Below are positions 38,136-45,910 of a DNA stretch of 64,000 nucleotides, in pieces (positions within the stretch are counted from its first letter, which is position 1; every line of letters begins with the position of its first letter). This DNA is from Nonomuraea sp. SYSU D8015 (GTDB taxonomy: Bacteria; Actinomycetota; Actinomycetes; Streptosporangiales; Streptosporangiaceae), in contig NZ_VJYI01000007.1 of the NCBI RefSeq assembly GCF_008065375.1, forward strand, positions 401,592 through 465,591. The letters run 5' to 3'. A program made the position numbers and the translations under genes. The notes under the pieces are model-generated. The model was given only the letters and a program-made list of their open reading frames with translations, searched no databases and was not told where the DNA came from.

Positions 38136-38206
38136 GCGGACGTAGCTCAATGGTAGAGCCCTAGTCTTCCAAACTAGCTACGCGGGTTCGATTCCCGTCG
38201 TCCGCT
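38136..38206 (+). tRNA. tRNA-Gly (UCC)
   Basis: Acceptor GCGGACG pairs with CGTCCGC; D arm with GCTCAATGGTAGAGC; anticodon loop CTTCCAA with anticodon TCC; T loop GGTTCGATTCC. Discriminator T is followed by CCA at 38207-38209, so CCA is genomically encoded, unlike the neighbouring tRNA-Pro. The two tRNA genes are divergent with an 89-bp gap. Confidence 0.96.
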
Positions 38207-38214
38207 CCAAACGG

Positions 38215-38254
38215 CGAAAGGCCAGGTCATCCCGCTGGGGAGCCTGGCCTTTCG
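38215..38254 (+). terminator. Terminator of tRNA-Gly
   Basis: CGAAAGGCCAGG (38215-38226) and CCTGGCCTTTCG (38243-38254) make a perfect 12-bp stem with a 16-nt loop, starting nine bases after the tRNA. Confidence 0.85.
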
Positions 38255-38360
38255 CGATCTTCGCTTCTTCTTCCGGATCTTCCGTGATCTCCGGAACCTT
38301 GCCGCCACTGCGCCGGCCGAGCCGTGAGTTGTACGGTGCGATGGAGGAGGGCGGACGACC

Positions 38361-38639
38361 ATGACAGATGAGCAGATCACGACAATCGGCAGATGCCACC
38401 TGTGCAAGCGAACCTTCAGCTTCACCCCCGCCAGTGTCATGACGGTCAGGATGGACCCCGACACCAACCTTCCGTTGGGCATGACGGTGTCAGGTGCCTT
38501 CCGCGAGCCGACACCGGAGGCCACCGCCAGATCGGTCGAGCAACACATCTGCTCCGACTGCGTGAGCAGGATGAAGCGGCTCAGCGCGTTCCTGGACCAG
38601 CCCGCACTCCGATTCGACACCTGGCATGGAGGCCGCTGA
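38361..38639 (+). CDS. Small putative zinc-ribbon protein
   Basis: A 92-residue protein with two Cys pairs, CHLC (12-15) and CSDC (~64-67), spaced like a zinc ribbon, and a linker containing FTPASVMTVRMDPDT. The start ATG is preceded by GGAGGAGGG. The next gene begins 1 bp after its stop, so they form an operon. No family recognised. Confidence 0.65.
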   Translation: MTDEQITTIGRCHLCKRTFSFTPASVMTVRMDPDTNLPLGMTVSGAFREPTPEATARSVEQHICSDCVSRMKRLSAFLDQPALRFDTWHGGR

Positions 38640-38640
38640 G

Positions 38641-39219
38641 GTGAGCGCGGCTCCTGAGACGGTCTTCGGGGTTCCCACCCGGCATGAAGGCGCCTCCGAT
38701 CGGGTGGCCGTCATCCTCCCCGGAGCGGGCTACCTGCCCGCCCGTCCACTCCTTCACTTCGCGCGGTCGGTGCTCGCGCGTCAGGGCTGGTCCGTGCAGG
38801 AGATCTGGTGGGAGGCGCCGGCGACCCGAGACCTCGAGGTGCTGACCCGATGGGTCACGGATCAGGCGCGGCGGGCCGTCGAGGCGGAGAAGGCCGAACG
38901 CCTGCTCCTGGTCGGCAAGTCGCTCGGCTCGCTCGCGGCGCCGCTGGCGGCCGAGCGGGGCCTGCCCGCGATCTGGCTCACACCGCTGCTTCACATCGAC
39001 TCCGTCGTCGACGGCCTGCGCCGCAGTCAGGCGCCCACGCTGCTGATCGGGGGCACCGCCGACCGGGCGTGGGCCGGCGACACCGTACGGACGCTCGGCC
39101 ACCCCTACCTGGAGATCCCCGGCGCGGACCACGGCGTGGAGACCGATGACCCGGTCGCGTCGGTCCAGATGCTCAAAGAGGCGACCGAGGCCATGGCGCG
39201 CTTCGCGCGGGACCTCTGA
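38641..39219 (+). CDS. Small alpha/beta hydrolase
   Basis: A 192-residue protein. VAVILPGAGYLPARPLLHF carries the oxyanion-side loop and LLLVGKSLGSLAA the nucleophile elbow (G-K-S-L-G), followed by a conserved late Asp (GGTADRAW) and His (PGADHGVE): a complete Ser-Asp-His triad. It resembles the KANL3/Tex30-type small hydrolases. Start GTG 38641 chosen because GGAGG (38628-38632) is 8 bases ahead; ATG 38626 would overlap the upstream gene and lacks an RBS. Substrate unknown. Confidence 0.72.
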   Translation: MSAAPETVFGVPTRHEGASDRVAVILPGAGYLPARPLLHFARSVLARQGWSVQEIWWEAPATRDLEVLTRWVTDQARRAVEAEKAERLLLVGKSLGSLAAPLAAERGLPAIWLTPLLHIDSVVDGLRRSQAPTLLIGGTADRAWAGDTVRTLGHPYLEIPGADHGVETDDPVASVQMLKEATEAMARFARDL

Positions 39220-39239
39220 CAGCGGCCAGGACGCGCACG

Positions 39240-39854
39240 ATGTCGCAGATCAGGCCTATGCCGTCGTCCGGGCCGGAGCCGATTCCGCCGGACCGGGGAC
39301 CGGGGCGGGTCATCCTGCTGAACGGGGCCTCGAGCTCCGGGAAGTCGACGCTGGCCAAAGCCCTGCAGCGGGCGCTCGACGAGCCGTTCCTCCACGTGTC
39401 GTCCGACCAGTTCGTGGCGAGCGGGATCCTGCCGGAACGGCGGGACCGACACGGCCCCTTCGCGTGGTGGGAGGCGATGCGGCCGCGGTTCTTCGACGGC
39501 TTCCACCGGTGCCTGCCCGCTCTGGCCGGCGCGGGCAACGATCTGATCGTGGAGCACGTCATCGAGTTCCCGGCCTGGCGCGACTCCCTCGCCCGCCTGC
39601 TCGAGGGCTTCGACGTGTGGCTGGTCGGCGTGCACTGCGATCTTACGGAGATCGACCGGAGGGAACGCGAGCGAGGGGATCGGCGCATCGGGGAGGGGCG
39701 GACTCACGTGGAGGTCGACGGGATCCACATGTTCGGGCCGTATGACCACGAGGTGGACACCAGCACTGGCGTTTCGGCGGCGGTCGTGGAGTCGGTGCTG
39801 TCCGCGTGGCGGTCGCGAGGGGAAGGACGGGCGCTGGCGGCGGGCGCCGGGTGA
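39240..39854 (+). CDS. Chloramphenicol phosphotransferase-like kinase
   Basis: A 204-residue P-loop kinase of the CPT family. Walker A is GASSSGKST (~29-37); DQF (~56) supplies the acid near the substrate; RRERERGDRRIGEG is the Arg-rich lid; and the end of the domain has GPYDHEVDTSTG, typical of CPT. In Streptomyces venezuelae CPT phosphorylates chloramphenicol for self-protection, but most family members lie outside antibiotic clusters and have unknown substrates. No antibiotic genes are near. Confidence 0.82.
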   Translation: MSQIRPMPSSGPEPIPPDRGPGRVILLNGASSSGKSTLAKALQRALDEPFLHVSSDQFVASGILPERRDRHGPFAWWEAMRPRFFDGFHRCLPALAGAGNDLIVEHVIEFPAWRDSLARLLEGFDVWLVGVHCDLTEIDRRERERGDRRIGEGRTHVEVDGIHMFGPYDHEVDTSTGVSAAVVESVLSAWRSRGEGRALAAGAG

Positions 39855-39890
39855 TGATCGCATGTGACGGCGGCGGGCCGTAGGCTCGGG

Positions 39891-40538
39891 ATGATGCGTG
39901 CGCGACCCATCTCACGTGACGGACTCGTCGGGGAACTGGCCGAGCTCATCGCCGGCAGGCCGGGGGACGCATGGGTGAGAGTGGCCGTGGACGGGGCGCC
40001 GGCCGCGCGCCCCGAAGCGCTCGCCGACGAGCTCGTCGCCCCTCTCCGGCTGCGCGGGCGTCCCGTGGTGCGGGTGTCGGCCGGTGACTACCTGCGGCCC
40101 GCGTCGCTGCGCCTCGAGCACGGCAGGACAGACCCCGACGCCTTCTACGAGGACTGGCTCGACGTGTCCGCCCTGCGCAGGGAGGTGCTCGAACCGCTGG
40201 ACGCGGGCGGGTCGGGGCGGGTGCTCCCGGCGCTGTGGGACAGCCGGGTCGACCGGGCGTACCGGGCGCCGTACGAGGACCTGCCCCGAGGCGGGGTGGC
40301 GCTGGTCGACGGGACGCTGTTGCTGGGGCGGGGGCTGACGTTCGACGTCAGCGTGCACCTGTGGCTGTCCGCCGGCGCCCTGGAGCGGGGGACGCCCGAG
40401 GACGAGCGGTGGCGGCTGCCCGCGTACGAGCGGTACGAGCGAGAGGTCCACCCCCAGGAGGCGGCGGACGTCGTGGTCCGGGCCGACCACCCGGCTCGCC
40501 TCGCCGTGCTGGACGTCCACGACCGGGCGAGGCGTTGA
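39891..40538 (+). CDS. Uridine kinase-like protein with degenerate P-loop
   Basis: A ~215-residue protein with the fold order of uridine/pantothenate kinases: VAVDGAPAARPEALADELV stands where VDGxxGSGKTT...ADEL would be, so the Lys-Thr of Walker A are lost. Other kinase marks remain (VVRVSAGDYLRPASLR, ALVDGTLLL, VSVHLWLSAGALERG, RYEREVHPQEAADVVV). It may bind but not phosphorylate. ATG 39891 and the adjacent ATG 39894 are both plausible starts. It follows the CPT-like kinase gene by 36 bp. Confidence 0.72.
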   Translation: MMRARPISRDGLVGELAELIAGRPGDAWVRVAVDGAPAARPEALADELVAPLRLRGRPVVRVSAGDYLRPASLRLEHGRTDPDAFYEDWLDVSALRREVLEPLDAGGSGRVLPALWDSRVDRAYRAPYEDLPRGGVALVDGTLLLGRGLTFDVSVHLWLSAGALERGTPEDERWRLPAYERYEREVHPQEAADVVVRADHPARLAVLDVHDRARR

Positions 40539-40589
40539 TCTCGGCCTGCCCTCTGGAAGGCGGCGGCCCACGGGCGTCAGACTGAGACG

Positions 40590-41900
40590 ATGGTCCCCAG
40601 CGATTGGTACAACGTCGTTCCCGATCTGCCCGCACCCCCTCCTCCGCCGCTTCACCCCGGCACCCGCCAGCCGGTCGGCCCGGACGACCTGGCTCCGCTC
40701 TTCCCCATGGAGCTCATCGCACAGGAGGTCAGCGGTGAGCGGTTCATCCCGATCCCGCGGGAAGTGCTTGACGTCTACCGGCTCTGGCGGCCGACGCCGC
40801 TGATCCGGGCCCGCCGGCTGGAGAAGGCGCTCGACACGCCGGCCAGGATCTACTACAAGTACGAGGGCGTCTCCCCGGCCGGCTCGCACAAGCCGAACAC
40901 AGCCGTGCCGCAGGCGTACTACAACGCGAAAGAGGGCGTGCGCCTGCTCACCACCGAGACCGGCGCCGGGCAGTGGGGATCGGCACTGGCGTTCGCCTGC
41001 TCCCAGTTCGATCTCGAATGCCAGATATGGATGGTGCGCGCCTCCTACGACCAGAAGCCGTACCGGCGCTCCCTCATGCAGGTCTACGGCGCCACCGTGC
41101 ACGCCAGCCCGTCCACCGTGACGGGCGCGGGCAGCAAAGTGCTGGCCGAGCACCCCGACTCGCCGGGCAGTCTGGGCATCGCGATCAGCGAGGCCGTCGA
41201 GGTGGCCGCCGCGAACCCCGAAGCCCGCTACGCGCTCGGCTCGGTGCTCAACCACGTGCTCATGCACCAGACGGTGATCGGCGAGGAGGCCCTGGAGCAG
41301 CTTCCCGAAATGCCCGGCCTGGTCATCGGCTGCACCGGAGGCGGCTCCAACTTCGCCGGCCTCACCTTCCCGTTCCTGCGCGAGAAGCTGGCCGGACGGA
41401 TCCAGACGGTGCTGCGGGCGGTGGAGCCCGCCGCCTGCCCGTCGTTCACCCGCGGCGTCTACGCCTACGACTTCGGCGACACCGCCGGGCTCACACCGCT
41501 GCTCAAGATGCACACGCTCGGTCACTCGTTCGTGCCGGACCCGATCCACGCGGGCGGACTGCGCTACCACGGCATGTCGCCGCTGCTGTCGCACATGTAC
41601 GACCTGGGCCTGTTCGAGGCGGTCACCCGCTCCCAGAACGAGTGCTTCGCGGCCGGCGTCCGCTTCGCCAGGACCGAGGGCATCGTGCCCGCCCCCGAGC
41701 CCACGCACGCGCTCGCCGAGACCATCGCCGAGGCGCTGCGCTGCAAGGAGAGCGGCGAGGAGAAGGTCATCCTCACCGCGCTCTGCGGCCACGGCCACTT
41801 CGACCTCACGGCCTACGACCGCTACCTGACCGGGCAACTGGAGGACTACACGCTCCCGCAGGAGCGCATCGATCAGGCCCTCACCGAGCTGCCGGCGTGA
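40590..41900 (+). CDS. trpB2: TrpB2-type tryptophan synthase beta chain
   Basis: A 436-residue PLP enzyme of the TrpB2 group. The PLP lysine is Lys101 in PAGSHKPNTAV; the phosphate-binding glycine loop is GCTGGGSNFAG; ETGAGQWG carries the catalytic Glu. TrpB2 has an N-terminal extension absent in TrpB1 (here ~1-60, with Pro-rich LPAPPPPPLHPG). TrpB2 generally acts without TrpA and condenses indole with serine or phosphoserine, salvaging indole. No other trp gene is adjacent. Confidence 0.9.
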   Translation: MVPSDWYNVVPDLPAPPPPPLHPGTRQPVGPDDLAPLFPMELIAQEVSGERFIPIPREVLDVYRLWRPTPLIRARRLEKALDTPARIYYKYEGVSPAGSHKPNTAVPQAYYNAKEGVRLLTTETGAGQWGSALAFACSQFDLECQIWMVRASYDQKPYRRSLMQVYGATVHASPSTVTGAGSKVLAEHPDSPGSLGIAISEAVEVAAANPEARYALGSVLNHVLMHQTVIGEEALEQLPEMPGLVIGCTGGGSNFAGLTFPFLREKLAGRIQTVLRAVEPAACPSFTRGVYAYDFGDTAGLTPLLKMHTLGHSFVPDPIHAGGLRYHGMSPLLSHMYDLGLFEAVTRSQNECFAAGVRFARTEGIVPAPEPTHALAETIAEALRCKESGEEKVILTALCGHGHFDLTAYDRYLTGQLEDYTLPQERIDQALTELPA

Positions 41901-41904
41901 AGAA

Positions 41905-41925
41905 GGCCGCCCGGTCCGGGCGGCC
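41905..41925. terminator. Compact hairpin between trpB2 and bL37 gene
   Basis: GGCCGCCCG (41905-41913) and CGGGCGGCC (41917-41925) form a perfect 9-bp stem with loop GTC. It is placed 4 bases after the trpB2 stop and 4 bases beyond the stop of the convergent bL37 gene, so it can end both transcripts. Confidence 0.8.
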
Positions 41926-41929
41926 CACT

Positions 41930-42007
41930 TCATCGTGCCGTGGGGCGCTTGCCGTGGTTCGCCCTCTTCTTCTTACGTGCCCTGCCTTTACGTGCGCGCC
42001 TGGCCAT
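41930..42007 (-). CDS. Ribosomal protein bL37 (25 residues)
   Basis: A 26-codon gene on the minus strand, too short for ordinary gene finding. The product starts MARRARKGRARKKKRANHG and ends KRPTAR; it is almost all Lys/Arg plus the NHGKRP box. That box and size match bL37, the small extra protein found in the large subunit of mycobacterial ribosomes and common in actinobacteria. The RBS GGAGG lies 7 bases before ATG, and a hairpin lies right behind the stop. It is the best-supported tiny gene of the window. Confidence 0.85.
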   Translation of the reverse strand: MARRARKGRARKKKRANHGKRPTAR

Positions 42008-42096
42008 GAGGTCGCCTCCGGTCGTCCGGTGCTACGGCATGATCCCTCACAGTCTCTCCACCGCGCCGACCAGGCAAGCCTTCCTGCTGAACTAAC

Positions 42097-42133
42097 ATTC
42101 CCCCAACATATTCGTGTCATAATTTGGTGGAAT
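42097..42133. promoter_or_regulatory. Promoter/operator of deoR-galT
   Basis: ATTCCCCCAA (42097-42106) and TTGGTGGAAT (42124-42133) are inverted arms with one mismatch around a 17-bp spacer that holds a -10-like CATAAT (42118-42123). This AT-rich patch is 19 bases before the DeoR start, in the position expected for autorepression. Confidence 0.5.
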
Positions 42134-42151
42134 CTGTTGGAAGGAGCGGGA

Positions 42152-42931
42152 GTGCTCGCACAGCAGCGTCAGCAGACGATCCTCGAACGCGTACGCAGCA
42201 ACGGCGGCGTCCGGGTGGCCGACCTCGTGCGCGAGCTCGGCGTCTCCGACATGACCATCCGCCGTGACCTCGAGGTGCTGGCCGAGCGCGGTCTCCTGGA
42301 AAAAGTGCACGGCGGCGCGACCGCCCTCGGCCCCGGATCGACCGAGGAGCCGGGCTTCACCGCCAAGTCCGCCCGCCAGCAGCAGGAGAAAGAGGCCATC
42401 GCCCGCCGCGCCGCCCAGCTGGTGCGGCCCGGCACCGCCGTGGCGCTGTCCGCGGGCACCACCACCTGGGCGCTGGCGCACCAGCTGATCGGCGTGCCCG
42501 AGCTCACCGTGATCACGAACTCCATCCCCGTCGCCGAGGTCTTCCACCGCAATCCGCGCGCCGACCGCACGGTCGTGCTGACCGGCGGCGTACGCACGCC
42601 GTCCGACGCATTAGTGGGCCCGGTGGCCGTGGCCGCGATCCGGCGCCTGCACGTGGACACCCTCTTCCTCGGCGTGCACGGGATGAGCGTCCGCGCCGGC
42701 TTCACCACGCCCAATCTGCTCGAGTCCGAGACCGACAGGGAGCTGGTGGCAGCCGCCAACCGCCTGGTCGTACCCGCCGACCACACCAAGTGGAACACCG
42801 TCGGCATCAGCACCATCGCCGAGCTGAGCGAGGCCGACGTGGTCATCAGCGACGCGGGGCTGCCGGAGGACGCACGTACGGAGCTGGCCGAAAGGGCCGG
42901 ACAATTGATCATCGCGGAGGGCACCCCTTGA
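42152..42931 (+). CDS. DeoR family sugar-phosphate repressor
   Basis: A 259-residue regulator from GTG 42152 with AAGGAG upstream. N-terminal DeoR HTH: RQQTILERVRSNGGVRVADL and GVSDMTIRRDLEVLAERGLLEKVHGGA (3-55). The C-terminal sensor has the sugar-phosphate isomerase-like pattern GTTTWALA, ITNSIPVAE, LTGGVRT, LGVHGMS and DHTKWN. Its stop overlaps the galT start (TTGA), so it is expected to control galactose use together with itself. Confidence 0.9.
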   Translation: MLAQQRQQTILERVRSNGGVRVADLVRELGVSDMTIRRDLEVLAERGLLEKVHGGATALGPGSTEEPGFTAKSARQQQEKEAIARRAAQLVRPGTAVALSAGTTTWALAHQLIGVPELTVITNSIPVAEVFHRNPRADRTVVLTGGVRTPSDALVGPVAVAAIRRLHVDTLFLGVHGMSVRAGFTTPNLLESETDRELVAAANRLVVPADHTKWNTVGISTIAELSEADVVISDAGLPEDARTELAERAGQLIIAEGTP

Positions 42932-44004
42932 AGCGCACCATCACCCACCTGGCCGACGGCCGAGAGCTGATCTACTTCGACCTGCGGGACGACGCCGACC
43001 GGAGCGCGATCGACCGTCGCACGCTCGACCCCCGGCCGGTGGCCTCCGAGCTGCGGTACGACCCGTTGACCGAGGAGTGGATCGCGATCGCCGGGCACCG
43101 GCAGACGCGGACGCACCAGCCGACCGGCACGGCGGCGGAGTGCCCGCTGTGCCCGTCGTCGGACGCGCGGTCGACGGAGATCCCGGCCTACGACTACGAC
43201 GTGGTGGTGTTCGAGAACCGCTTCCCCTCCTTTTCCGGAAATTTCGGGACCTATGAGGCTGTGGGCGGGCTCAGCGAGGTCCGTCCGGGCGTGGGCAGGT
43301 GCGAGGTGGTCTGCTTCACCTCCGAGCACTCGTCCTCGTTCTCCCAGCTCTCCGACGCCCAGGTCGAGCTCGTGATGGAGGCGTGGGCCGACCGGACGGC
43401 CGAGCTGTCCGCGATCGAGGGCGTGGAGCAGGTGTTCTGCTTCGAGAACCGCGGCTCGGAGATCGGCATCACGCTCGCGCACCCGCACGGGCAGATCTAT
43501 GCCTACCCGTACGTCACCCCGCGGACCAAGCTGCAGCTGGGCGCCGCCTCCCGCTACACCAAGGGGAACCTGTTCGCCGACGTGCTGGCGGCCGAGCGGG
43601 AGGCCGGGGCGCGGGTGGTGGCGTCCAACGAGCTGTGGACGGCGTTCGTGCCGGCCGCCGCGCGGTGGCCGTTCGAGGTGCACGTCTATCCGCACCGGCA
43701 GGTGCCCGACCTGGCGGCGCTGACGGAGGCGGAGCGGGCCGCGTTCGCGCCGCTCTACACCTCGCTGCTGCGGGCCTTCGACGGGCTGTTCGGCGTCGTG
43801 ATGCCGTACATCGCGGCCTGGCACCAGGCGCCCGTGCGGCAGGGGCGTGAGCTGGCCTACCTGCACCTGGAGCTGTTCAGCATCAGGCGGGCGCCGGAGA
43901 AGCTGAAGTATCTGGCGGGGTCGGAGTCGGCGATGGGCGCCTTCGTCAACGACGTGCTGCCGGAGGAGGCCGCACGCATGCTTCGATCACAAATTGATCA
44001 CTAG
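42928..44004 (+). CDS. galT: Galactose-1-phosphate uridylyltransferase
   Basis: A 358-residue GalT of the Leloir pathway: UDP-glucose plus galactose-1-P gives UDP-galactose plus glucose-1-P. The nucleophile motif is AHPHGQIYAYPYV with His185 and His187. Zinc-type Cys are in ECPLCPS, followed by VVFENRFPSFS. The start is TTG 42928, preceded by GCGGAGG and overlapping the DeoR stop; this gives the usual N-terminus MKRTITHLADGRELIYFD. No galE or galK follows; instead a riboswitch and an unrelated gene come next. Confidence 0.93.
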   Translation: MKRTITHLADGRELIYFDLRDDADRSAIDRRTLDPRPVASELRYDPLTEEWIAIAGHRQTRTHQPTGTAAECPLCPSSDARSTEIPAYDYDVVVFENRFPSFSGNFGTYEAVGGLSEVRPGVGRCEVVCFTSEHSSSFSQLSDAQVELVMEAWADRTAELSAIEGVEQVFCFENRGSEIGITLAHPHGQIYAYPYVTPRTKLQLGAASRYTKGNLFADVLAAEREAGARVVASNELWTAFVPAAARWPFEVHVYPHRQVPDLAALTEAERAAFAPLYTSLLRAFDGLFGVVMPYIAAWHQAPVRQGRELAYLHLELFSIRRAPEKLKYLAGSESAMGAFVNDVLPEEAARMLRSQIDH

Positions 44005-44061
44005 TAGATTTCACGTTAAGGTCGCATGACTCGTGATCTACCATTAATATCCCCTTATGCA

Positions 44062-44200
44062 CCGGCCGTAACAGCCGTTGCACGCCTAATCCCGGGCGTG
44101 TCGCCCGGGAGCCGGGGACCCATTGCACGTGGGGTGAATCCACTTCGGTGGTAGGGACAGCTCCCATGCCCGAACCCGTCAGCTAACCCGGCCGGCAGAG
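44062..44200 (+). promoter_or_regulatory. c-di-AMP (ydaO-type) riboswitch
   Basis: The untranslated leader carries the conserved boxes of the ydaO class in order: GCCTAATCC, GCCGGGGACCCA, GTGGGGTGAATCC, GGTAGGGACAG, CCCGAACCCGTCAGCTAACC and the 3' side of P1 (CGGCCGGCAG), just before GGGAGAGGAAC and the GTG start of the secreted protein. In actinobacteria such switches turn off genes for wall-lytic enzymes (for example rpfA) when c-di-AMP is high. Confidence 0.93.
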
Positions 44201-44216
44201 GGAGAGGAACTTCTAC

Positions 44217-45176
44217 GTGGCGGCTTCGTCCCCCGCGAAACTTGCCATCGGACTCGTCACCGCCACCGCTGTCGCCCTGTTCCCCGCGACCGCGGTGTCG
44301 GCTGCGCCGAAACCGTCCGAATCCAAGCTCCGCGCCGAACTCAAGAAGCTCAACACCAAGGTCGACAAGCTCATCGAGCAGTACAACCTCAAGCGTGTCG
44401 AGCTGGCCGAGGCCCAGAAGGCCGCCGAGACGGCCAAGGAACGCCTCGCAGGCGCCGAACGGACGCTGGCCGAGACCGAGCAGCGGGTCGCGGAGATCGC
44501 CCGCCTGCGCTACCAGAACGGCGACCCCGCGGCGGTCCCCGGCTACCTGCTGATCGACAACGGGCCCAGCGCCGCCGTCCTGGACCAGCTGACCGCCGAG
44601 CAGCAGGCCCTCGTGCACGGCGTCGCCAAGGCCCGCGACGAGAAGAAGAAGGCCGCCGAGGAGGCCGCCGCGCTGGCCACCGAGATCCGCGAGGACACGG
44701 AGGTCGTGGCCGAGCAGCGCGAAGAGGCCGAGGACGTCATCGACGACATCAAGGAGAAGCTCGAGGACCTCGTGCCCTTCGGCACGGGCCGCAACTCCGA
44801 CGGCAGCTGGGCCCCCGAACTGCCCTCAGGCCCGGACAACATCACGCCGCGCACGCAGCTCATGCGCGAGCAGGTGAAGAAGAACTTCCCACTGCCGTTC
44901 GCGGTGGGCTGCTTCCGCTCGGGCTCCAGCGGCGAGCACCCGCTCGGCCGGGCGTGCGACTTCATGATGAGCACCGGCGGCGCGATGCCCACCGCCGCGA
45001 ACCTCGCCCTGGGCGACCGGATCGCGGAATGGGCGATCAAGAACATGGACAAGCTCGGCATCAAGTACGTGATCTGGAAGCAGCGCATCAACCACGGCTC
45101 GGGCTGGCGCGCGATGGGCGACCGCGGCAGCATCACCGAGAACCACTTCGACCACGTCCACATCTCGATGCACTGA
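44217..45176 (+). CDS. Secreted coiled-coil protein with ARB-07466-like C-terminal domain
   Basis: A 319-residue exported protein (signal to ~VSA/APK, residue 29). Residues ~35-180 are long coiled coils (LRAELKKLNTKVDKLIEQYN...; EKKKAAEEAAALATEIRED), as in wall-hydrolase regulators. The C-terminal ~110 residues hold HPLGRACDFMMS, IKYVIWKQRIN, GDRGSITENHFDHVHISMH: the ARB-07466-like domain, whose His/Asp pattern resembles metal-binding peptidases (M15-like). Under a c-di-AMP riboswitch, a role in cell-wall remodelling is likely, possibly as a peptidase. Start GTG with GGAGAGGA before it. Confidence 0.88.
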   Translation: MAASSPAKLAIGLVTATAVALFPATAVSAAPKPSESKLRAELKKLNTKVDKLIEQYNLKRVELAEAQKAAETAKERLAGAERTLAETEQRVAEIARLRYQNGDPAAVPGYLLIDNGPSAAVLDQLTAEQQALVHGVAKARDEKKKAAEEAAALATEIREDTEVVAEQREEAEDVIDDIKEKLEDLVPFGTGRNSDGSWAPELPSGPDNITPRTQLMREQVKKNFPLPFAVGCFRSGSSGEHPLGRACDFMMSTGGAMPTAANLALGDRIAEWAIKNMDKLGIKYVIWKQRINHGSGWRAMGDRGSITENHFDHVHISMH

Positions 45177-45232
45177 GAATGGGACGTATAGCATCCGGTG
45201 CGCTATTCGCACACTTGACGACACGTTAAGGG

Positions 45233-45910
45233 TCAGGACTGTTCAGGCGTTCGTGGGACGAGCAGACCTCGGTTGAACGCCTCGGTGACGGCGGCGGCGC
45301 GGTCCCCCACGCCGAGCTTGGCGTAGATGTTCAGAAGGTGGCTCTTGACCGTGGCCTCGGTGATGAACAGCCGGGCGGCCGCCTCACGGTTGGTGTTCCC
45401 GGCCGCCACGAGTTCGAGGACCTCGAGCTCACGCTGGCTGAGCAGTTGCGGCGCGGGCGTCCTGACCCGGTTCATCAGCCGCGCCGCCACCGAAGGGGAC
45501 AGCACGCTCTCGCCCTTGGCGGCCGCCCGCGCACCTCGCAGCAGGTCCTCCCGGGGAGAGTCCTTGAGCAGGTAGCCGGTCGCTCCCGCCTCGATCGCCG
45601 GAAGGACGTGGGTATCGGTGTCGTAGGTCGTCAGCACCAGCACGCGCGCGGTGACGCCGAGCCTGGTCAGCTCGTTGATCGCGGTCAGCCCGTCCATGCC
45701 CGGCATGCGCAGGTCCATCAGGATCACGTCGGGCCGGAGCTCCTGGGCGAGCCGTACGGCTGCGGCGCCGTCCGCGGCCTCGCCCAGCACCTCGAATCCG
45801 GGTGCGGAGGCGAACATGCTGCTCAGCCCATCCCTGACCACGGGATGGTCGTCCGCGATCACCAACCGGATCGGGGTCTCGGCTGCCGGCTCGGCCGCGT
45901 GATCGGTCAT
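45233..45910 (-). CDS. NarL-family response regulator
   Basis: A 225-residue regulator: receiver (12-130) with Asp20/Asp21 and phospho-acceptor Asp66 in VILMDLRMPG, LVLTTYDTD and the Lys in YLLKDS; then a LuxR HTH (LSQRELEVLELVAAGNTNREAA, FITEATVKSHLLNIYAKLG). Its start overlaps the kinase stop by ATGA, so they act as one two-component pair, and they follow the two exporter genes on the same strand. Confidence 0.94.
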   Translation of the reverse strand: MTDHAAEPAAETPIRLVIADDHPVVRDGLSSMFASAPGFEVLGEAADGAAAVRLAQELRPDVILMDLRMPGMDGLTAINELTRLGVTARVLVLTTYDTDTHVLPAIEAGATGYLLKDSPREDLLRGARAAAKGESVLSPSVAARLMNRVRTPAPQLLSQRELEVLELVAAGNTNREAAARLFITEATVKSHLLNIYAKLGVGDRAAAVTEAFNRGLLVPRTPEQS

